From NCBI RefSeq assembly GCF_002803845.1, contig NZ_CP024985.1, positions 6,335,501-6,399,500 of the forward strand: 64,000 bases of DNA, written 5' to 3'. Each line of letters opens with the position of its first letter. Within the stretch, counting starts at the first letter, position 1. Below, in pieces: positions 39,672 to 51,140 of the stretch. Under the pieces are notes generated by a model that saw nothing but the letters and a program-made list of their open reading frames with translations, searched no databases and had not been told where the DNA came from. This stretch comes from Streptomyces lavendulae subsp. lavendulae. Its GTDB lineage: Bacteria; Actinomycetota; Actinomycetes; Streptomycetales; Streptomycetaceae. The position numbers and the translations under genes were made by a program.

Positions 39672-41294
39672 TCAGGAAGGCGTCGCGTGCCTCCGGGCCC
39701 GGAGGGCCAGGCTCAGGGAGAGGACCGTTTCCGGGTCGTCCAGGTCGGTGCCCAGCAGTTCCGAGATGCGGGCCAGGCGGTTGTACAGGGTCTGGCGGTT
39801 CAGGTGGAGCTCCCGGGCCGTCTCCGCCTTGCGGCCCGCGTGGGCCAGGTACGTCTCCAGGGTGGGCAGCAGCGGCGGCCGCGAGTTCGCGTCGTGGACC
39901 CGCAGCGCGCCGATCGCGCGGTCCACGAACGCCGCCAGGTCGGGGTGCTCGCGCAGCCGCCACAGCAGCAGGTCGATGTCCAGGCGCCGGGCGTCGTACC
40001 AGGGGCGGGCCGGGAGCCCGTGCGCCGCCGTGGCCGTCTCGGCGGCGTGCCGCAGCCCGGCCGAGGCCGCCGCCCAGCTGCCCGGGACGCCGACGACCAC
40101 CGCCGGCGGGGCCCCGGCCCGGTCGAGCCCGGCCCGTTCCACCCCGGCGCGCAGCGCGGCCGCGACCCGGTCGGCGACCGCCGCGCGTTCCGACTCGGCG
40201 CGCAGCGAGACCAGCAGCGGGACCCGCCCCTCCACCGGGCGGACGCCCAGCAGCACCGGCACCCCGACGGACGAGAGCTCCTCCAGGACGGCGCGGGCCA
40301 GTACGGCCCAGTTCCCCGAGGCCCCGAGGTCCGAGGACAGCCGCATCACGATCGGCAGCAGCGGGCCCGTCCCGGGCCGGAAGCCCAGGACCCGGGCCTG
40401 CGCCGGGGCGTCCTCGGCCGAGATGCGGCCCTCCGCCAGGTCCGTCAGGAAGTCGCCCCGGCCGCGCGCGGCCAGTTCCTCCTCCTGCCGGGCCTGCATG
40501 AGCACGACCGCGAGGACCCCGGCCGTGCGTTCCGCCGCCATCCGGTGGACCGGCAGCAGCGGCGCCGACACCCCGGCCAGGACGACCCGGGCCCGGACCG
40601 ACCCCGTGCCGTGGCCGCCGCCGGGCACGTCGACCACGACCGCGGTCGCCGAGGGCTCGGCGGCGCGCTGGCCGCGCAGGCCCTCCCACACCTGGAGCGG
40701 GTCGGCGGCGGCGTCCCCGGCCCCCGGCCCGGCCGCGTACAGCAGCTGGCCGTCGGCGGTCTCCAGGAAGACGGGGTTCGCGGTGAAGTCGGCCAGGACG
40801 CGCAGCACCTGCGGGATCCCGCCGCCGCCCAGCAGGGCCTCGGTACAGCGCCGGTGGACCTCCTCGGCCCGCTGGAGCAGCGCGTAGTGCCCGTTGACGA
40901 TCTCGGTGTGGACCTCTTCGGTGACGGCCACGAAGGGGACCTCGCGGTGCAGCTGCACCAGCGGCAGTCCGGCGGCCTTCGCGGTCTCCACGATGGTGGC
41001 CGGCAGCCGCGTGAACCGCGGGCCGAGTTCCACCACCAGCGCGGCGATGCCCCGGTCCGCGAGACGGCGTACGAAGGCCCGCTGCTCGGCGGGCCGGGTG
41101 CCCAGCCCGAGACCGGTGGTCAGCAGCAGCTCCCCGCCCTTGAGCAGCGAGGCGATGTTGGGGACCTCCCCGGCGTGCACCCAGCGGACGGTCCGGCCCA
41201 GCCGGTCGGCGCAGGCCACCACCTCCGGAAGACCGCCGCGCAGTCCCGGCAGCTCCAGTGCCCGCTGAACCGTGATCCCGCCCTGGTTGTCCAT
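39672..41294 (-). CDS. PucR-family transcriptional regulator
   Basis: A 540-aa regulator with an N-terminal PucR (purine catabolism) domain (VQRALELPGLRGG, VRWVHAGEVPN, GGELLLTTGLGLG), a GGDEF-like central part, and a C-terminal helix-turn-helix (LETYLAHAGRKAETARELHLNRQTLYNRLARI). PucR proteins often govern purine, amine or nitrogen catabolism. It begins 21 bases after the flavoprotein gene on the same strand, so the two are likely one transcript. That flavoprotein may be its target or ligand source. Confidence 0.87.
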   Translation of the reverse strand: MDNQGGITVQRALELPGLRGGLPEVVACADRLGRTVRWVHAGEVPNIASLLKGGELLLTTGLGLGTRPAEQRAFVRRLADRGIAALVVELGPRFTRLPATIVETAKAAGLPLVQLHREVPFVAVTEEVHTEIVNGHYALLQRAEEVHRRCTEALLGGGGIPQVLRVLADFTANPVFLETADGQLLYAAGPGAGDAAADPLQVWEGLRGQRAAEPSATAVVVDVPGGGHGTGSVRARVVLAGVSAPLLPVHRMAAERTAGVLAVVLMQARQEEELAARGRGDFLTDLAEGRISAEDAPAQARVLGFRPGTGPLLPIVMRLSSDLGASGNWAVLARAVLEELSSVGVPVLLGVRPVEGRVPLLVSLRAESERAAVADRVAAALRAGVERAGLDRAGAPPAVVVGVPGSWAAASAGLRHAAETATAAHGLPARPWYDARRLDIDLLLWRLREHPDLAAFVDRAIGALRVHDANSRPPLLPTLETYLAHAGRKAETARELHLNRQTLYNRLARISELLGTDLDDPETVLSLSLALRARRHATPS

Positions 41295-41315
41295 ATCGCG
41301 GACGCTACCAAAGGG

Positions 41316-42698
41316 TCACGCGGGCCTGATGTTGTGGTTGAAGCGGAAGACGTTGTCGGGGTCGTAGTGCCGCTTCACCGCCCCGAGGCGCCGCATGTTC
41401 TCCGTGCCGAGCCCCGCGGCCACCCGCTCCTCGCCCTCGTCGCCGGTGAAGTTCAGGTACACCGCCCCGCTGCTCCAGGGCGCCACGCCGGCCCGTACGT
41501 CCTTCACCCACTGCCGGCACCGCTCGTCGTCGGCCGGGTCCTCCCAGATGGCGAACGGGTGCACCGCCCACGGCGAGCCCCGGTACGGGACGGGGAACCC
41601 GTCCGGCCCCTCGGCGATGGCACCGCCCAGCGGGAACAGGATGTGCTGGGTGCCGGTCGGGACCGGCATGGAACCGGCCCGGGAGCAGAAGGCGTCGACC
41701 GCCTCGTCCGGCAGGCCCGTCAGGTACTCGGCGGACCAGTAGTTCCGCAGGCCCGGCGGGTCGTCGAGCATGCACTGGAGGTCGGCGTACGGGAGGGCCG
41801 TGACCACCTCGGCCACGTGCGGCACCGCCAGCAGCGGGGCGGCGAGCCGGCGCATGGCCTCCTCCGGGCCGGCGTAGGTCAGCAGCACCGCGCACAGCAG
41901 GCTGCCCACCAGGTGGGGCGGGACGAACGGTTCGGGAGGGGCGGTCAGGAAGATCACGGCGCCGCTCGCCTCGCGCGGCCCCGACGCGATGAGCTCCCGG
42001 TACACGCCGGTGACCTCGGCGCCCCGTTCGGGCGCGTACAGCAGCATCGCGATCGACATCGCGGGCAGCTCGTGCAGGCGCAGGGTCAGGGAGGTGACGA
42101 CCCCGAAGTTGCCGCCGCCGCCGTGCAGCGCCCAGAACAGCTCCGGGTGGTCCTCGGCGGTCGCCGTCACGCACGTGCCGTCGGCGGTGACCACGTCCGC
42201 CCCGATGAGGTTGTCCACCGCCAGCCCGAACGCCCGGTCCAGCCAGCCCGAGCCCCCGCCGAGCACGAACCCGCCGACGCCGGTGGTCGAGGCCCGGCCG
42301 CCGGTGGTGGCGAGGTCGTACGGCTGACAGGCCCGGTCCAGATGGCTCATGGTGGCGCCGCCGCCGACCCGGACCGCCTTCGCCGCCGGATGCACCGTCA
42401 CCTCGTGCATCCGGCGCAGGTCCACGACCAGCGCCCCGTCTCCCAGGGCCGTGCCGGCCACGCTGTGGCCGCCGCCGCGGACCGCGACCGGCAGGTCCAG
42501 TTCGCGGGCGAAGCGGACCGCCGTGACCACGTCCGCCTCGTCCTCGCACTGGGCGATGACGGCCGGCCGCCGGTCGATCATGCCGTTGAACACCCTGCGG
42601 ACCTCGTCGTACCCGCCGTCGTCCGGGGTGAAGACGGCGCCGGACAGATCCTCGCGGAGCGCGGCAAGGGCCGTGCCCGCCTTCGAGAGGGGTGCCAT
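41316..42698 (-). CDS. FAD-binding oxidoreductase, berberine-bridge-enzyme type
   Basis: A 460-aa protein with the PP-loop FAD-binding domain: VAVRGGGHSVAG with His78 for covalent 8alpha-linkage of FAD, TTGVGGFVLGGGSGWL, and GGGGNFGVVTS. The C-terminal BBE segment ends in YDPDNVFRFNHNI. The Cys used by bicovalent members is Ala136, so a single covalent bond is expected. Such enzymes oxidise alcohols, sugars or alkaloids with O2. The ATG at 42698 is chosen for spacing from a G-rich site. A GTG lies two codons upstream. Confidence 0.87.
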   Translation of the reverse strand: MAPLSKAGTALAALREDLSGAVFTPDDGGYDEVRRVFNGMIDRRPAVIAQCEDEADVVTAVRFARELDLPVAVRGGGHSVAGTALGDGALVVDLRRMHEVTVHPAAKAVRVGGGATMSHLDRACQPYDLATTGGRASTTGVGGFVLGGGSGWLDRAFGLAVDNLIGADVVTADGTCVTATAEDHPELFWALHGGGGNFGVVTSLTLRLHELPAMSIAMLLYAPERGAEVTGVYRELIASGPREASGAVIFLTAPPEPFVPPHLVGSLLCAVLLTYAGPEEAMRRLAAPLLAVPHVAEVVTALPYADLQCMLDDPPGLRNYWSAEYLTGLPDEAVDAFCSRAGSMPVPTGTQHILFPLGGAIAEGPDGFPVPYRGSPWAVHPFAIWEDPADDERCRQWVKDVRAGVAPWSSGAVYLNFTGDEGEERVAAGLGTENMRRLGAVKRHYDPDNVFRFNHNIRPA

Positions 42699-42767
42699 GG
42701 CCACCCCCCCTTCCCGAGAGGGGCGTAGGACCCCTCCAGCCTAGGCGGGCACGTGCGGGGTCGCGCG

Positions 42768-44597
42768 TCAGCCTCCGTAGGCCCCGCTCGCCGTCAGCCG
42801 CAGGGCCGTGTCGATCAGCGGGACGTGGCTGAAGGCCTGCGGGAAGTTCCCGACCTGGCGCTGGAGCTTGGGGTCCCACTCCTCGGCGAGCAGTCCCAGA
42901 TCGTTGCGCAGGGCCAGCAGCTTCTCGAACAGCCGGCGGGCCTCGTCGACCCGGCCGATCATCGCCAGGTCGTCCGCCATCCAGAACGAGCAGGCGAGGA
43001 AGGCGCCCTCGTCCCCCTCCAGGCCGTCGACGCCGGCCTCCTCACCGGCGGTCGGGTAGCGCAGGATGAAACCGTCCGGCGTCGAGAGCTCGCGCTGGAT
43101 CGCCTCGATCGTGCCGATGACCCGCTTGTCGTCGGGGGGCAGGAAGCCCATCTGCGGGATCAGCAGCAGCGAGGCGTCCAGTTCCCGCGAGCCGTAGGAC
43201 TGGGTGAAGGTGTTGCGTTCCGGGTCGTAGCCCTTCTCGCACACGTCCGCGTGGATCTCGTCGCGCAGCTCGCGCCAGCGCTCCAGCGGTCCGTCCGCGT
43301 CCCCGCTCTCGATCAGCTTGATCGTGCGGTCCACCGCCACCCACGCCATCACCTTCGAGTGCACGAAGTGGCGGCGCGGGCCGCGCACCTCCCAGATGCC
43401 CTCGTCCGGCTCGTTCCAGTGGGCCTCCAGGTAGCGGATCAGCTTCAGCTGGAGGACCGAGGCGTAGTCGTTGCGGGCCAGGCCGGTCATGTGGCCCAGG
43501 TGCAGGGCCTCGGTGACCTCGCCGTACACGTCCAGCTGGAGCTGGTGCGCGGCGCCGTTGCCGACGCGTACGGGGGCCGAGTTCTCGTACCCGGGCAGCC
43601 AGTCCAGCTCGGTCTCGCCCAGCTCCCGCTCGCCCGCGATCCCGTACATGATCTGCAGGTTCTCCGGGTCGCCGGCCACCGCGCGCAGCAGCCAGTCCCG
43701 CCAGGCCGATGCCTCCTCGCGGTAGCCGGTGCGCAGCAGCGAGGACAGGGTGATCGCCGCGTCGCGCAGCCAGGTGTAGCGGTAGTCCCAGTTGCGGCTG
43801 CCGCCGATCTCCTCCGGGAGGGAGGTGGTCGGCGCGGCGACGATCCCGCCCGTGGGGGCGTACGTCAGCGCCTTGAGGGTGATCAGGGAGCGGATCACGG
43901 CCTCCCGGTAGGGGCCGTGGTACGTGCAGTGGTAGACCCACTCCCGCCAGAAGTCGCTGGTGGCCTCCAGGGCCGCCTCGGCGTCGGGGGTCTCCGGGGC
44001 CCCCTTGTGGGAGGGCTGCCAGCTGATGGCGAAGGCGACCCGGTCGCCGGGGCCGACGGTGAAGTCGGAGTAGGTCGTCAGGTCCTTGCCGTAGGTCTCC
44101 GGTCCGGAGTCCAGCCAGACCGAGTCGGGTCCGGCGACGGCCACGGTGCGCCCGTCGACCTTGTGGACCCAGGGGACGACCCGGCCGTAGCTGAAGCGCA
44201 TCCGCAGGGCCGAACGCATCGGGACGCGTCCGCTGACCCCCTCCACGATGCGGATCAGCTGCGGCGCGTGGTCCTCGCGGGGCGGCATGAAGTCGATGAC
44301 GCGGACGGTCCCCCGGGGGGTGTCCCACTCCGACTCCAGCACCAGGGAATCGCCCCGGTAGCGGCGGCGGGCGGCCCGCGGGGGCTCGGTGCCCGGCGCG
44401 AAGGCCGGACCGATGCGCCAGAACCCGTGTTCCTCGGTGCCCAGAATGCTCGCGAAGACGGCATGGGAGTCGAAGCGTGGCAGGCACAGCCAGTCCACCG
44501 CCCCGTCCCGGCAGACCAGCGCCGCGGTCTGCATGTCCCCGATCAGTGCGTAATCCTCGATGCGCCCGGACACGTTGCTCTCCAGTCGAACGGCCAC
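42768..44597 (-). CDS. Glycoside hydrolase family 15 protein (trehalase/glucoamylase-like)
   Basis: A 609-aa cytosolic GH15 protein: IEDYALIGDMQTAALVCRDG, VDWLCLPRFDSHAVFASIL, GGSRNWDYRYTWLRDAA and later LLAEEWDP carry the catalytic-region residues. Actinobacterial relatives include trehalases, so trehalose or maltosaccharide hydrolysis is likely. The GTG at 44597 was chosen because homologues start near VRLESNVSGRIEDYALIGD. An in-frame start at 44756 adds 53 residues without clear homology. It is divergent from pyrG. Confidence 0.85.
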   Translation of the reverse strand: MAVRLESNVSGRIEDYALIGDMQTAALVCRDGAVDWLCLPRFDSHAVFASILGTEEHGFWRIGPAFAPGTEPPRAARRRYRGDSLVLESEWDTPRGTVRVIDFMPPREDHAPQLIRIVEGVSGRVPMRSALRMRFSYGRVVPWVHKVDGRTVAVAGPDSVWLDSGPETYGKDLTTYSDFTVGPGDRVAFAISWQPSHKGAPETPDAEAALEATSDFWREWVYHCTYHGPYREAVIRSLITLKALTYAPTGGIVAAPTTSLPEEIGGSRNWDYRYTWLRDAAITLSSLLRTGYREEASAWRDWLLRAVAGDPENLQIMYGIAGERELGETELDWLPGYENSAPVRVGNGAAHQLQLDVYGEVTEALHLGHMTGLARNDYASVLQLKLIRYLEAHWNEPDEGIWEVRGPRRHFVHSKVMAWVAVDRTIKLIESGDADGPLERWRELRDEIHADVCEKGYDPERNTFTQSYGSRELDASLLLIPQMGFLPPDDKRVIGTIEAIQRELSTPDGFILRYPTAGEEAGVDGLEGDEGAFLACSFWMADDLAMIGRVDEARRLFEKLLALRNDLGLLAEEWDPKLQRQVGNFPQAFSHVPLIDTALRLTASGAYGG

Positions 44598-45059
44598 GTC
44601 CGCCCCGTAGGGCGCTTGCAATGCGCTGTTGCGCGGTCTCCTGTGCGCAGGGATCCCCGCGTTGAGCCCTAGATTGCCGGAAGTGGCGCGGTTACGCCGT
44701 TTGCCGGGCTGCTCGGCGGCGATGTGCAGCGGTATCCGAGCAGGGTATGACGGCACCCTAGTGATCTCCTGAAGTCTTGGGACAATGTGACTCGGCTGAA
44801 CGGGTGAGCTGGAGTAATGCCCAGGTCAGGGCGGTCTTGAGGCGGTAATGGGAGCGCCGTGGGCGGTGCTCGCGCCGCGCGCCCGGAGGCAGACCGGCCG
44901 AGGCGCTGATAGGCTGGTACCCCGTGGACCGGTGGTCTGCCTGTGCGAATCAGGAGCCCCGAAACCGCAGCTTCGGCGCCCCCTGAGACCCTCCCGGGAT
45001 CTCCGCGGAACGGCGCCGGACGCACCTCACCTCGCGACCACGGGAGCCCCCTCTTGGCG
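44598..45059. other. Divergent intergenic region GH15/pyrG
   Basis: About 460 bases. A -10-like TAGGCT (44910-44915) on the plus strand lies 150 bases before pyrG, but it has no good -35. No gene with convincing coding features is seen. If the longer GH15 start (44756) is real, part of this gap is coding. Confidence 0.4.
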
Positions 45060-46706
<1,647 letters not shown>

Positions 46707-46722
46707 CGCTCGGTAACGTAGG

Positions 46723-46753
46723 CAGCCGGGGTACGGAGATCCGTATCCCGGCT
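46723..46753 (+). terminator. Hairpin between pyrG and the Nudix gene
   Basis: CAGCCGGG and TACGGA pair with TCCGTA and CCCGGCTG, forming an almost perfect stem with a GA-containing loop, starting 17 bases after pyrG. It may attenuate read-through into the Nudix gene. Confidence 0.55.
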
Positions 46754-46779
46754 GTCGTGCGTTGTGGAGGGCATTCGGC

Positions 46780-47418
46780 ATGGGCAACGTCATCAAGGAC
46801 ACGTCCGAGACCTGGGAGACGCTGGCGACCCGGCGGCCGTTCGAGGGGGCGAAGACGGCGGTCGCCTCGGACCAGGTGCGGATGCCGGACGGCTCGGTGG
46901 TGCGCCGCGACTACCAGGTGCACCCCGGCTCGGTGTGCGTGCTGGCGCTGGACGAGGAGGGGCGGGCGCTGGTCATCCGCCAGTACCGCCACCCGGTGCG
47001 GCACCGGCTGTGGGAACTGCCGGCGGGCCTGCTGGACGTCCCCGGCGAGAACCCGCTGCACGCGGCGCAGCGCGAGCTGTACGAGGAGGCGCACGTCAAG
47101 GCGGAGGACTGGCGGGTGCTGGCCGACTTCTTCGCCTCGCCCGGCGGCTCCGACGAGGCGATCCGGATCTTCGTGGCACGCGGGGTCGCGGAGGCGGAGG
47201 GGGAGCGGTACCAGGAGTCCTCCTCGGAGGAGGCCGACATGGAGGTCGCCTGGGTGCCGCTCGCGGACCTGGTCCGGGGGATCCTGGCGGGCGAGCTCGG
47301 CAACCCGGGACTGGTGACGGGGGTCCTCGCGGCCTCCGCCGCCCTCGTCTCCGAGGGCGGCCTGGACTCCCTGCGCCCGGCCCTGTCCCCGTGGCCCGCC
47401 CGCCCGTACACGGCGTAG
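46780..47418 (+). CDS. ADP-ribose pyrophosphatase-type Nudix hydrolase
   Basis: A 212-aa Nudix protein resembling mycobacterial Rv1700. The box region reads LPAGLLDVPGENPLHAAQRE then LYEEAHV, with the catalytic Glu pair. The preceding YRHPVRHRLWELPAG is typical of ADP-ribose hydrolases, which split ADP-ribose to AMP and ribose-5-phosphate. The ATG at 46780 follows GTGGAGG. Its position after pyrG is conserved in actinobacteria. Confidence 0.87.
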   Translation: MGNVIKDTSETWETLATRRPFEGAKTAVASDQVRMPDGSVVRRDYQVHPGSVCVLALDEEGRALVIRQYRHPVRHRLWELPAGLLDVPGENPLHAAQRELYEEAHVKAEDWRVLADFFASPGGSDEAIRIFVARGVAEAEGERYQESSSEEADMEVAWVPLADLVRGILAGELGNPGLVTGVLAASAALVSEGGLDSLRPALSPWPARPYTA

Positions 47419-47581
47419 CCCCCCGCCGCGCCCGGCCGGGGCGGCCCCCCCGCAAAGGGGCAGGTCGGAAAATAGGCCCATCCGCTGATCCGATCGGGCG
47501 ATCTGTCCGCCGCGCTCCCCACGGGTCGTCGCTCTGCGTGAACTACGCTCGCAACCCGAAGGCAGGGAGAGGAGCGGATCC

Positions 47582-49546
47582 GTGGCGGATTTCGTCGGGC
47601 GGCGGCGTGAGCTCAAGGAGCTGCGCGAGGACATCGCACGGACCGGGCTCGACACCCTCTCGGGCCGCAAGGCCAAGGCGCCCCGCGCACGGGTGCTGCT
47701 CGTCGCCGGCCGGCCCGGCTCCGGGCGGACGGCCCTCGCCGAGGCGTTCGTGCGCGAGGTCGCCCCCCAGTACCCCGACGGCCTGCTCCGGGTACGGCTC
47801 ACCACCCCCGGCGGGGAGAGCGTCGCCACCGAGCGGGCGGTGCGCACCCTGCTGGAGGGGCTCGGCCGCGCCACCCCGCCCGGGGCCTGCGAGGACGATC
47901 TGAGCGCGGCCCTGCGGGAGGCGCTCGCCGGGCGGCGGGCGATCCTGCTCGTCGACGACGCCGCCGACCCGCAGCAGGTCGACGCCCTGCTCCCGGACAC
48001 CCCCGAGTGCCTGGTCGTGGTCACCGCCGAAGGGCCGCTCACCGGGATCCCGGACGTCCGTCCCTGCACCCTGGGCGGCCTGGAGACCCCCTCCGCCGTC
48101 GAGCTGCTGACCCGGCTCATCGGGGACACCCGCGTCACCGTCGACCCGCGCGCCGCCGAAGGCCTCGCCGAGGAGTGCGGGGGACAGCCCGCCGCGCTGG
48201 CCCTCGCCGGGGGCTGGCTCGCCGCCCACCCCAAGGCGGGCGTCGCCGACGTGGCCAAGCAGCTCCACGACATGCCCGCCGGCACCGCGGGCCCGCTGGC
48301 CCGCACCTTCCGGCTGGTCTACGAGTCCCTGCCGCAGCCCGCCCAGCGCACCCTGCGGCTGCTGCCGCTCGCGCCCGCCGGGATCCTCGACTCGCACACC
48401 GCCTCGGCCCTCGCCGGCTGCTCGGTGGCCGCGGCGCAGTCGACCCTGGAGGACTTCGCCGGGCTGGGCCTCGTACGCCACGCCGCCGACGGCATGTTCC
48501 TGCTGCCGGGCTGCCTCGCCCCCCTCATCCAGGCCCTGCTGGAGGCCAAGGAGCGGCCCGCCGAGGTGCAGCTGGCCCGGGCCCGGATGCTGGAGCGGAC
48601 CGTACGGCTGCTGACCTCCTGCCGGGCCATGGCCGAGGAGGACGAGGACCTGCTGCGGGAGCGGCTCGACGGGCTGCCGCGCGCCCTGCGCTTCCCCGAC
48701 CGGCGCTCCGCCGCCACCTGGCTGGACACCCGGCTGCCCGCGCTGACCGCCGCCGCCCAGCTGGCGGTGGCCGACGGCGGGCTGGACACGCTGGCCCGCA
48801 GGCTGGTCGCCGCGCTGGTGCGGGCGCTGGCCGCGCACCGCGGCACGGGGGCCGCCGCCCCCGAGCTCTACGGCCTGCACCGGCTGGTCCTGGACGTGGC
48901 CGAGCGGCGCGGCCTGCACCGCGAGCGGGCCGCCGCGCTGCTGAACCTGGCCGATCTGGACGCGGAGACCGGGCGGACCGAGGAGGCCCTGGAGCGGTAC
49001 CGGTCCGCCCTGGACGCGGGAAAGGCCGCGGCCGACCCGTACGCGACGGGCCGCGCGATGGAATCCGTAGGCGGTGCGTACCAGGAGCTGGCGGACTGGC
49101 CGCGGGCCTCCGACTGGTTCGGCCGCGCCCTGTCCCACGCTCTCGCGCGCGGGGAGCGGGCGGACGAGGCCAGGCTGTACGGGCGGCTCGGCAACGTGCA
49201 CACCTACGCCGGCCGGTACGGGGAGGCGCTGCGCAGCTGGCGGGCGGCCGCCGCGGGGTACCGCAGGCTCGCCGATGTCCCGGGCCAGGCAAAGGCGTTG
49301 AGCGAGATGGCGCGGGTCCAGGAGTACGCCGGACGGCCCTCGGAGTCGCTGCACACCTGCCGCGACGCGATCGAGCTCGCGCGCCGGGCCGGGGACCTGC
49401 GCCTCCAGGCCGCGCTCCAGGTCCGGCTGGCCGACACGCTGGACCGGCTGGGCGACCCGGCGGCCGCCAGGCTGCACAGGTCGGCGGCCGACAGATTGCT
49501 GGGAGATGACCCCGCAGCCTGCGAAATCCGTAGTGCTTCCGACTGA
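47582..49546 (+). CDS. STAND-type NB-ARC/TPR protein without a recognisable effector domain
   Basis: A 654-aa protein. The NB-ARC-like P-loop domain (about 1-300) starts MADFVGRRREL with Walker A GRPGSGRT at 43-50, where the usual Lys is Arg49. Walker B is AILLVDDAAD. A winged-helix-like region follows. The C-terminal half (about 330-640) is TPR-like (AALLNLADLDAETGRTEEAL, AYQELADWPRASDWFGRAL, YGRLGNVHTYAGRYGEAL). No N-terminal DNA-binding or effector domain is seen. The GTG at 47582 follows GGAG. STAND proteins act as switches in regulation or defence. The role here is unknown. Confidence 0.78.
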   Translation: MADFVGRRRELKELREDIARTGLDTLSGRKAKAPRARVLLVAGRPGSGRTALAEAFVREVAPQYPDGLLRVRLTTPGGESVATERAVRTLLEGLGRATPPGACEDDLSAALREALAGRRAILLVDDAADPQQVDALLPDTPECLVVVTAEGPLTGIPDVRPCTLGGLETPSAVELLTRLIGDTRVTVDPRAAEGLAEECGGQPAALALAGGWLAAHPKAGVADVAKQLHDMPAGTAGPLARTFRLVYESLPQPAQRTLRLLPLAPAGILDSHTASALAGCSVAAAQSTLEDFAGLGLVRHAADGMFLLPGCLAPLIQALLEAKERPAEVQLARARMLERTVRLLTSCRAMAEEDEDLLRERLDGLPRALRFPDRRSAATWLDTRLPALTAAAQLAVADGGLDTLARRLVAALVRALAAHRGTGAAAPELYGLHRLVLDVAERRGLHRERAAALLNLADLDAETGRTEEALERYRSALDAGKAAADPYATGRAMESVGGAYQELADWPRASDWFGRALSHALARGERADEARLYGRLGNVHTYAGRYGEALRSWRAAAAGYRRLADVPGQAKALSEMARVQEYAGRPSESLHTCRDAIELARRAGDLRLQAALQVRLADTLDRLGDPAAARLHRSAADRLLGDDPAACEIRSASD

Positions 49547-49698
49547 GATTATTGGTTTGCAAGGCTAGACAGCGACTCATCCTTCATTAGACTGGGTTCA
49601 CCGCGGCTTCCCGTGGTGCATCCCGTTGCGCGTTCTTGTGGGCGGGTATGTATGGAAGTGCCCCGTAATATCCCCTGAGCCAAGGACCGTGATCGACG

Positions 49699-50814
<1,116 letters not shown>

Positions 50815-50845
50815 GTCGTCAACGACTGACGTCAATCTCACGTAT

Positions 50846-50877
50846 CCGGCCGGACCTTGCTCGCAAGGTCCGGCCGG
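50846..50877 (+). terminator. Hairpin after ald
   Basis: CCGGCCGGACCTT (50846-50858) pairs with AAGGTCCGGCCGG (50865-50877) around a GCTCGC loop, 30 bases after the stop. Confidence 0.75.
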
Positions 50878-51035
50878 AGGCGTTTGCGGAGCCGCCGACG
50901 ACCCGGCTCAACTCGCCTCGAACGTAACCCTTTAACCCTTTCGCGCACCCGCGAAACTTCACAGCGACAGCTCGCACGCCCTTGACAGAGTGGTGTTCGG
51001 TTGCCGACACATCGTGCCGGGTCCGGCGGATTGTG

Positions 51036-51065
51036 TTGCCGCTGGGCGGTGACACGCCATAGAGT
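51036..51065 (+). promoter_or_regulatory. Candidate promoter of the parA-scp operon
   Basis: TTGCCG (51036-51041), an 18-base spacer, TAGAGT (51060-51065), 75 bases upstream of the GTG. An alternative -35 TTGACA at 50982-50987 has no good -10. The remaining ald-parA gap (50878-51035) shows nothing else. Confidence 0.35.
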
Positions 51066-51140
51066 CGCCAACCGTCGGCATGGTGCAACGCTGACCTATC
51101 GATAAGTGTCCTGGTCACGTCCGAGGAGGTAAGACGACTT

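Noticed and set aside
42768..44756. Start of the GH15 gene at 44756
   Set aside because: The first 53 residues are not like the family, which starts just before the conserved IEDYALIGD segment. The GTG at 44597 was preferred, though the longer form cannot be excluded.
47582..49546. Defence island centred on the STAND protein
   Set aside because: Neighbours are housekeeping genes (pyrG, a Nudix gene, ald) and no effector, nuclease or toxin gene is linked.
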